From positions 1-36,926 of the forward strand of contig UQLQ01000018.1 in NCBI GenBank assembly GCA_900541905.1: a DNA stretch of 36,926 nucleotides, read 5' to 3'. Shown here one piece after another: positions 32,373-36,926 of the stretch. Each line of letters starts with the position of its first letter. Positions within the stretch are counted from its first letter, which is position 1. The stretch comes from an uncultured Oscillospiraceae bacterium (lineage in GTDB: Bacteria > Bacillota > Clostridia > Oscillospirales > Acutalibacteraceae). The notes beneath the pieces are model-generated. The model did no database searches. It saw only the letters and a program-made list of their open reading frames with translations, and had not been told where the DNA came from. The position numbers and the translations under genes are program-made.

Positions 32373-32447
32373 ACCGTTTTTGCAGTGCCAATAGCAAAGC
32401 AAAAACGGTGGGCAAAAAACGGCAAACGCGTTTCTTCGTTTTTCTGC
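32373..32447 (+). terminator. Two consecutive hairpins after the topoisomerase genes
   Basis: The first hairpin has ACCGTTTTTGC (32373-32383) pairing with GCAAAAACGGT (32399-32409). The second has GGCAAAAAACG (32411-32421) pairing with CGTTTTTCTGCC, ending near 32447, with one bulge. Neither is followed by a clean T run, although the arms are T-rich. Their position, four bases after the parC stop, supports a role in 3'-end formation. Confidence 0.6.
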
Positions 32448-32514
32448 CTAGAAGTAGCTTTTCCAAGATAAGAAACTTTATGCAAAAAAATTTTTATAAT
32501 ATGTGAAAAGTATG

Positions 32515-32543
32515 TTGAAAAAATGTTTCACATGTGGTATGAT
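32515..32543 (+). promoter_or_regulatory. Putative secG promoter
   Basis: -35 TTGAAA (32515-32520), a 17-bp spacer and an extended -10, TGG-TATGAT (32538-32543). An 8-bp inverted repeat, ATGTGAAA and TTTCACAT, spans the -35 region. Confidence 0.72.
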
Positions 32544-32584
32544 AATTTAAGTTATTTGATCGAACAGATACTCGGAGGTACAAA

Positions 32585-32854
32585 ATGGGAGCTTTAGAAC
32601 TAGGCTTTGGCATAGTCCTTCTAGTTTTTGCCGTTGGTATTATTGCCTTGGTTCTTCTTCAGGAAGGTCAGCAGCAGAATGAAAATAGAGTTGGCGGAGG
32701 TTCTTCTTCCGACACATTTTTATCTAAAAATAAAGGCCGTACCATTGATGCATTTTTATCTAGATGGACAACAATAATTGCACTTGGCTTTTTTGCATTT
32801 GTAATTGTAATCAATGCAATTATTTTCTTTACAACAGGAAGTTCCGGCCAATAA
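32585..32854 (+). CDS. secG: Preprotein translocase subunit SecG
   Basis: 89 residues with two membrane helices (about 4-26 and 60-83), linked by the conserved cytoplasmic segment LLQEGQQQN...GGGSSSDTF and a following TFLSKN/FLSRW region, as in SecG of Gram-positive bacteria. It assists SecYE/SecA in protein export. The ATG follows CTCGGAGG. It is followed by a terminator and then rnr, the usual Bacillota neighbour. Confidence 0.95.
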   Translation: MGALELGFGIVLLVFAVGIIALVLLQEGQQQNENRVGGGSSSDTFLSKNKGRTIDAFLSRWTTIIALGFFAFVIVINAIIFFTTGSSGQ

Positions 32855-32862
32855 TGCATGTG

Positions 32863-32900
32863 AAACCCCTCGTTTGGCATCGTGCTAAGCGAGGGTTTTT
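32863..32900 (+). terminator. Terminator after secG
   Basis: AAACCCCTCG (32863-32872) pairs with CGAGGGTTT (from 32890) with one bulged C. TTGGCA/TGCTAA extends the stem inside, and a T run ends at 32900. Read-through would be needed to feed rnr, or rnr has its own unseen promoter. Confidence 0.85.
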
Positions 32901-32982
32901 GTTGTTAAATTGTGATATCAAAATTTTGTTGCATAAATGTGTAAAAATAGGTTAACGTTAAATGATAAAGGCAGGGAAAAAT

Positions 32983-35109
32983 ATGACGATAGACGATATG
33001 AAAACCAGAATTTTAACCACACTGCAAAAGGAACGCGGTCCGATGCCGTATGTACAGTTACAAGAAAAAGCGCGCTTACAGCAGGAAGCTGACTTTGCAA
33101 AAGCAATGGCAGAGCTGAAATATGAAGATAAAATTTCAGTAGATGACAAACAGATGGTTTCCCTTGTGTTTGGGGATATCCGTGCACGTGTATCCTCTTT
33201 ATCAAAAGGGTTTGCGTTTGTCAGACCTGAAGAAGGATTCGGAGATATTTTTGTTCACGGCAGTAATTTGAAAAATGCCATGCTCAATGATATTGTTATT
33301 TTGACCAATATTACCGAGTCTGACCGCGGCCGCAGCGGAGAAGTAAAAGAAATTGTGGAACAAGGCAGCCGTTATACCACGGGTACACTGGTTTATAACG
33401 AAGGTTATTGGGAATTTGCAGCAGATATTCCGATTCGCTATAATTTGCAAGTCAACCGTAATACGCTCAACGGCGCACAGATTGGCGATAAAGTATATGT
33501 TCACATCACGCGTAATCCCAAAAACAATAAATTAGTTGCCAATATTGTAAAAGTATTCGGAAAAGCAAGCAGTGCCAAAGTATGTGCAGATGCCATTGTA
33601 GAACAAAATGGTATCCGTATGGCTTTTCCGGAGGAAGTATTGGAGGAAGCCAGACAAATTGCTGCCCGCGGAGTGACACAGGAAGACATGCAAGGCAGAA
33701 TTGATTTGCGTGATGAGGCAATCTTTACCATAGACAGTGCCAGCGCAAAAGACTTGGATGATGCCATCTCTTGTAAAAAAACAGAGCATGGCTTTGAACT
33801 TGGCGTTCACATTGCTGATGTTTCTCATTATGTAAAAGAGGGCAGTGCAATGGATAAGGAAGCACAGCTAAGAGGTACCTCCGTATATTTTGCAGACAGA
33901 GTTATCCCAATGCTGCCGCCCGAAATTTCAAACGGCGTATGTTCTTTAACACCGGACAGTGATAAACTGGCTTTTTCCGCTATCATTCAATTGGATATGG
34001 ACGGCGCCATTACGGGTTATCGTTTTGAAAAAACTGTCATCAGAACCAAGGTGCGCGGCATTTACAGCGAAGTCAATGAACTTTTTAAAGGAACCGCAAC
34101 ACAAGATTTGCTGGATAAATATAAACCTGTGATGAAAGGTCTTATGACAGCCAGAGAAATGGCATCTATTACAAAAGAGCGTTCCAGAAGAAACGGAACC
34201 ATGGAATTGGAAAGCAACGAGCCAAAATTTATCTTAAATGAAGACGGTATTTGTATTGATGTACAGCCAAGACAAACAGGTGAATCGGAACAGATGATTG
34301 AACAATTGATGGTGACGGCAAATCAGGCAGCAGCAAAATTGGCCGAAAAAGAGCATCTTCCGTTTGTATATCGTGTTCATGAGAATCCGAAATCACTAAA
34401 AATTGAAACGTTAATTGAACTTGTTTCTTCTTTGGGACTGGATTTCTCAGGTATCAAAAAGGAAAATCCATCCACTGCGGAGTTTGCCGCAATTTTAGAC
34501 CAAGCAGTTGGAACTCCCGCGCAGAAAATAGTTTCCTATCAAATTTTGCGTACCATGGAAAAGGCCAGATATGCCACTGACCCGCTTGGTCATTTTGGTT
34601 TGGCTTTGGCAGATTACTGTCATTATACCTCTCCGATTCGCCGTTATCCCGATACAGCGATTCACCGTATTTTAACGGCATTTGTCAATAAAAAAGGCAA
34701 AAATTATATCAATGAGCATTATGCAACTTATGCGCAGGACAGTGCAACCAATTCTTCGGAAGCGGAAGTAAAAGCATTGGTAGCAGAGCGTAGTGCGGAA
34801 GATTGCTATATGGCAGAGTATATGACACAGCATATTGGAGAACAATTTGACGGTATTATCAGCGGAGTTACCAACCGTGGATTATTTGTACAGTTAACCA
34901 ACAGCGTAGAAGGTTTTGTACCCATAGATACCTTTGTAGATTCTGAATTTGAATTTGACGGTATGATGACCCAAGTAGACCGTTTAACAGGTGATAAACT
35001 GACCATAGGAATGCCAATACGCATTCAGGTAGTGGCAGCAGATGTATCTTCAGGAAGAATTGACTTTATGCCTGCATCTGAGGTTGGTAAAATTACAGAT
35101 AAAAAATAA
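32983..35109 (+). CDS. rnr: Ribonuclease R
   Basis: 708 residues. An N-terminal winged-helix-like region (about 1-60) is followed by two cold-shock domains (SKGFAFVRPEEGFGDIFV begins the first). The RNB nuclease domain has the metal-binding cluster DSASAKDLDDAIS and HYTSPIRRYPD, and a C-terminal S1 domain (FDGIISGVTNRGLFVQL) follows. The long basic tail of the E. coli enzyme is absent. It is a 3'-5' exoribonuclease that degrades structured RNA. ATG 32983 behind GGCAGGG is preferred over an in-frame ATG at 32962. smpB, the common downstream neighbour, is not here. Confidence 0.96.
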   Translation: MTIDDMKTRILTTLQKERGPMPYVQLQEKARLQQEADFAKAMAELKYEDKISVDDKQMVSLVFGDIRARVSSLSKGFAFVRPEEGFGDIFVHGSNLKNAMLNDIVILTNITESDRGRSGEVKEIVEQGSRYTTGTLVYNEGYWEFAADIPIRYNLQVNRNTLNGAQIGDKVYVHITRNPKNNKLVANIVKVFGKASSAKVCADAIVEQNGIRMAFPEEVLEEARQIAARGVTQEDMQGRIDLRDEAIFTIDSASAKDLDDAISCKKTEHGFELGVHIADVSHYVKEGSAMDKEAQLRGTSVYFADRVIPMLPPEISNGVCSLTPDSDKLAFSAIIQLDMDGAITGYRFEKTVIRTKVRGIYSEVNELFKGTATQDLLDKYKPVMKGLMTAREMASITKERSRRNGTMELESNEPKFILNEDGICIDVQPRQTGESEQMIEQLMVTANQAAAKLAEKEHLPFVYRVHENPKSLKIETLIELVSSLGLDFSGIKKENPSTAEFAAILDQAVGTPAQKIVSYQILRTMEKARYATDPLGHFGLALADYCHYTSPIRRYPDTAIHRILTAFVNKKGKNYINEHYATYAQDSATNSSEAEVKALVAERSAEDCYMAEYMTQHIGEQFDGIISGVTNRGLFVQLTNSVEGFVPIDTFVDSEFEFDGMMTQVDRLTGDKLTIGMPIRIQVVAADVSSGRIDFMPASEVGKITDKK

Positions 35110-35150
35110 AAAGAACGTAGGCCAAATGTATTTGCCTACGTTCTTTTTTT
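35108..35150. terminator. Bidirectional terminator between rnr and the ABC transporter genes
   Basis: AAAAAGAACGTAGGC (35108-35122) pairs with GCCTACGTTCTTTTT (from 35134), with A and T runs on either side. It begins inside the rnr stop codon context on one strand and includes the stop codon of the convergent permease gene (35136-35138) on the other, so it serves both. Confidence 0.9.
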
Positions 35151-35792
35151 TATAAGTCTACTTTTTTCAAACTGTCTGCCTGCAATGGTGTTGGTAACTA
35201 TCATAGAAATGACATAGCATATGATACCGCCTGGTAAAATCGGTAGCTGTAAAAGCAAATCGGCAGAAATAGTACTGTTCAGCCAGTCTGTTCCAGGTAG
35301 ATGAGGAAAAATCTCCATGGCAATCATACAAATGACAGCCGGTATGATTGCGAATATAAATGCTTTTCCTGTTTTGTAGGCAGTTTTAAAAAATTCTGTG
35401 AGGAATATAAAATTAAATATGGCATATATCAAAAAACCAAACCCGTAGTAGGCGATGTTTGGATTGAGTCCTACCACATTGCTTTGTGAGAGATAAATGG
35501 CATGTAAAATTGCAAAAGGAACCGAAAACAACAATTGACTAAGTTGTGTAACCACAAATAAAAAACACTTTGAAGTGACAATTTTCCTTTTTTCTATGGG
35601 CAACAATGCCATGTAATAAATATCATTGGTTTCTCTTCCATACATCATGGTAATAAATGGGGATAAACAACCAAAAAAGAATACAAGACTGTACGGATAA
35701 GAGGGAACGATTACCAGAGCACCCAGAAATACAAATATATAAAGTGTTGGGTGTGCGGCAAGACGTAAATCTTTATAAAGACATTGCATCAT
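35136..35792 (-). CDS. ABC-2 type transporter permease (putative)
   Basis: 218 residues, very hydrophobic, with about six membrane segments and a positively charged C-terminus (FEKSRLIKKRT). There is no enzymatic motif. A PIEKRKIVTSK segment after the first helices is seen in ABC-2 family permeases linked to YtrB/YhcG-type ATPases. The start ATG lies inside the ATPase gene (20-base overlap). The stop codon lies within the shared terminator. Together with the ATPase it probably forms an exporter or envelope-stress transporter; substrate unknown. Confidence 0.8.
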   Translation of the reverse strand: MMQCLYKDLRLAAHPTLYIFVFLGALVIVPSYPYSLVFFFGCLSPFITMMYGRETNDIYYMALLPIEKRKIVTSKCFLFVVTQLSQLLFSVPFAILHAIYLSQSNVVGLNPNIAYYGFGFLIYAIFNFIFLTEFFKTAYKTGKAFIFAIIPAVICMIAMEIFPHLPGTDWLNSTISADLLLQLPILPGGIICYVISMIVTNTIAGRQFEKSRLIKKRT

Positions 35793-36531
35793 GGTAAGAC
35801 TGCCTTTCTGTACGTATCATAATTTGCTCCAAAGAGAGCGCTTCTGTTTCATCTGGTTTCTTTAAGTGCTGAAATGATTGCAGAAATGTTGCTTTGTCTG
35901 CGCAGGCCAAAACAGTACCGTTTTTGATATAACAGATATCATCAGCACATTTATCCAGGTCCGTTGTAATATGAGTGGAATATAAAATACTGCGTTTGCC
36001 GTCTTTTACAATTCTATGAAACAATTCCAGTAAATCATCTCTGGATACAGGATCCAATCCACTGGTAGGCTCGTCCAAAATCAGCAATTTTGCATGATGA
36101 GAAAGTGCCAATGCGATAGAATATTTTATCTTCATTCCTGAAGATAATTGTTTGACACGCTTGGAAGGGTCTATTTCAAACATATCCAACAGTTTTTCAT
36201 ATTGGGCTTGGTCCCAATTATCGTAGAATCGTTTGGTTACTGCAGTAATCTCCGAAATTTTCTTCATTTGATAAAAATCGATTCCGCCCAGTACCACACC
36301 CAATTCTTGTTTGCAAGCAGACTCATAATTTTTGATATCTTTGCCAAACAGTTCTATTTTTCCACTGTCCGGGCAGACTAAATTCAGCATACTTTTCATT
36401 ACAGTACTCTTACCTGCTCCGTTTTTACCAATCAATCCCATAATTCTGCCTTGCGCCAGAGAAAACGAAATGTTTTGTACCGAAAATTTAGGATAATGCT
36501 TTGACAAATTTTTAACCGTACATATATTCAT
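35773..36531 (-). CDS. ABC transporter ATP-binding protein (YtrB/EcsA-like)
   Basis: 252 residues. Walker A GKNGAGKST, the altered signature LSSGMKIK, Walker B LLILDEPTSGLDP and H-loop YSTHITTD. The LSSGM signature and short length match the exporter ATPases found with small ABC-2 permeases and GntR or AbrB regulators in Bacillota. The ATG at 36531 is preceded by AGAGGA, which lies inside the end of the AbrB-type gene one base away. So all three genes form one minus-strand operon. Confidence 0.93.
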   Translation of the reverse strand: MNICTVKNLSKHYPKFSVQNISFSLAQGRIMGLIGKNGAGKSTVMKSMLNLVCPDSGKIELFGKDIKNYESACKQELGVVLGGIDFYQMKKISEITAVTKRFYDNWDQAQYEKLLDMFEIDPSKRVKQLSSGMKIKYSIALALSHHAKLLILDEPTSGLDPVSRDDLLELFHRIVKDGKRSILYSTHITTDLDKCADDICYIKNGTVLACADKATFLQSFQHLKKPDETEALSLEQIMIRTERQSYHDAMSL

Positions 36532-36532
36532 G

Positions 36533-36814
36533 TCAATCCTCTTCTTCCGTTATTGGTTTTATTTTATTTAAAAATTGAGAAATTACGGAAAGGGTCCATT
36601 TGCTTGGTACCAGAGCAATACCTCCGGTTTCAGGAGATTCGTCTGCCAAAACAATAAACGTATCTCCACTTTTTAAACCGAATAGCTCCCGTGCCTTTTT
36701 AGGCAGCACAATTTGGCCGCGTTCTCCTAATGTTGCAGTGCCAAAAATGTGTTTGCCTTTTGGAGGAATCGGCATCTTTTTTTCTGCTTCATTGTAATGA
36801 AGCAAATCATCCAA
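36533..36814 (-). CDS. AbrB/SpoVT-domain transcriptional regulator, N-terminally truncated
   Basis: The frame from the TTG at 36814 gives 93 residues. The C-terminal two thirds carry the AbrB/SpoVT swapped-hairpin domain, with the signature GTATLGERGQIVLPKKAREL followed by FGLKSGDTFIVLADE. Before it, the in-frame codons upstream of the TTG (36815-36880) still read like the last helices of an XRE domain, ending LAKLYDVTLDDLL. No ribosome binding site fits the TTG. The original protein was therefore probably an XRE-AbrB fusion regulator of the ABC genes it precedes, and the TTG is only the first start-like codon after a break. Whether a product is made is unclear. Confidence 0.75.
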   Translation of the reverse strand: MDDLLHYNEAEKKMPIPPKGKHIFGTATLGERGQIVLPKKARELFGLKSGDTFIVLADESPETGGIALVPSKWTLSVISQFLNKIKPITEEED

Positions 36815-36926
36815 TGTAACATCATATAATTTAGCAAGGGCATCGCAATGAATGATATCAGGGACTGATTCTCCGGTATCACATAGTTAAAGATATTGGT
36901 GTCATTCAATCAATTTTGCCGATAAA
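36815..36926 (-). pseudogene. Disrupted XRE helix-turn-helix part of the AbrB-type regulator
   Basis: In the AbrB frame, codons for GESVPDIIHCDALAKLYDV are readable, a typical XRE C-terminal half, but a TAA interrupts at 36887-36889. In another frame just upstream, TPISLTM can be read, which would join naturally to a W-D-T-G-E-S stretch if a base were added near 36881. This suggests a frameshift, real or from sequencing. The rest of the N-terminus is outside the window. Confidence 0.5.

Noticed and set aside
36881..36926. TGA read as tryptophan (alternative code) to restore the XRE domain
   Set aside because: No other gene in the window needs it, TGA is used as a stop for several genes (for example hpt at 26007-26009), and a single frameshift explains the pattern.
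1..36926. CRISPR array, insertion sequence, integrase or phage genes
   Set aside because: No regularly spaced repeats, transposase-like or integrase-like frames were found in any part of the window.

Overview
The window is 36.9 kb of A+T-rich DNA. It carries strong AGGAGG-type ribosome binding sites, many TTG/GTG starts, tRNA genes with encoded CCA ends and a gram-positive house-keeping set (gdpP-rplI-dnaB-tilS-hpt-ftsH, RNase J, iscS-iscU, secG-rnr). This fits an anaerobic Clostridia-type Bacillota. Genus is not decidable from the sequence alone, and no mobile element, phage gene or CRISPR array was seen.

Region 1 (1-12.9 kb) is the accessory and most interesting part. After the tail of a tRNA-Asn gene, a TetR-family regulator (minus strand) faces an eight-gene plus-strand cluster: ABC exporter ATPase, ABC-2 permease, a ChlD/BchD-like AAA+VWA protein, a ChlI/BchI-like AAA+ protein, a 1272-residue CobN/ChlH-like large chelatase subunit, a substrate-binding lipoprotein, a FecCD-type permease and a FecE-type ATPase. 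Genes are tightly spaced or overlapping. No cobalamin, chlorophyll or heme synthesis genes are present. My reading (inference) is an import - metal removal or insertion - export module acting on a metallated tetrapyrrole, most plausibly for iron or heme-type metal acquisition. A pair of 13-bp palindromes beside the tetR promoter is the best operator candidate.

Region 2 (12.5-15.2 kb) is a 0.9-kb gene-poor stretch with a 36-bp perfect palindrome and a probable gene remnant, then a tRNA with a CAT anticodon. The tRNA lies behind a promoter that overlaps a perfect inverted repeat. A LytTR regulator, a DUF3021-like membrane protein and a small DUF4177-like protein follow.

Region 3 (15.2-17.5 kb, minus strand) holds rnhA and iscS-iscU. 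The iscS promoter carries an IscR-like palindrome core between -35 and -10.

Region 4 (17.6-35.1 kb, plus strand) is core metabolism: RNase J with a long disordered N-terminal extension, gdpP, rplI, dnaB, tilS, hpt, ftsH, a topoisomerase II B/A pair (parE/parC-like), secG and rnr. tilS, hpt and ftsH are translationally coupled to their upstream neighbours.

Region 5 (35.1 kb-end, minus strand) is an AbrB-domain regulator followed by an ABC-2-type ATPase and permease. The regulator appears to have lost its N-terminal XRE helix-turn-helix through a frameshift near the window edge.
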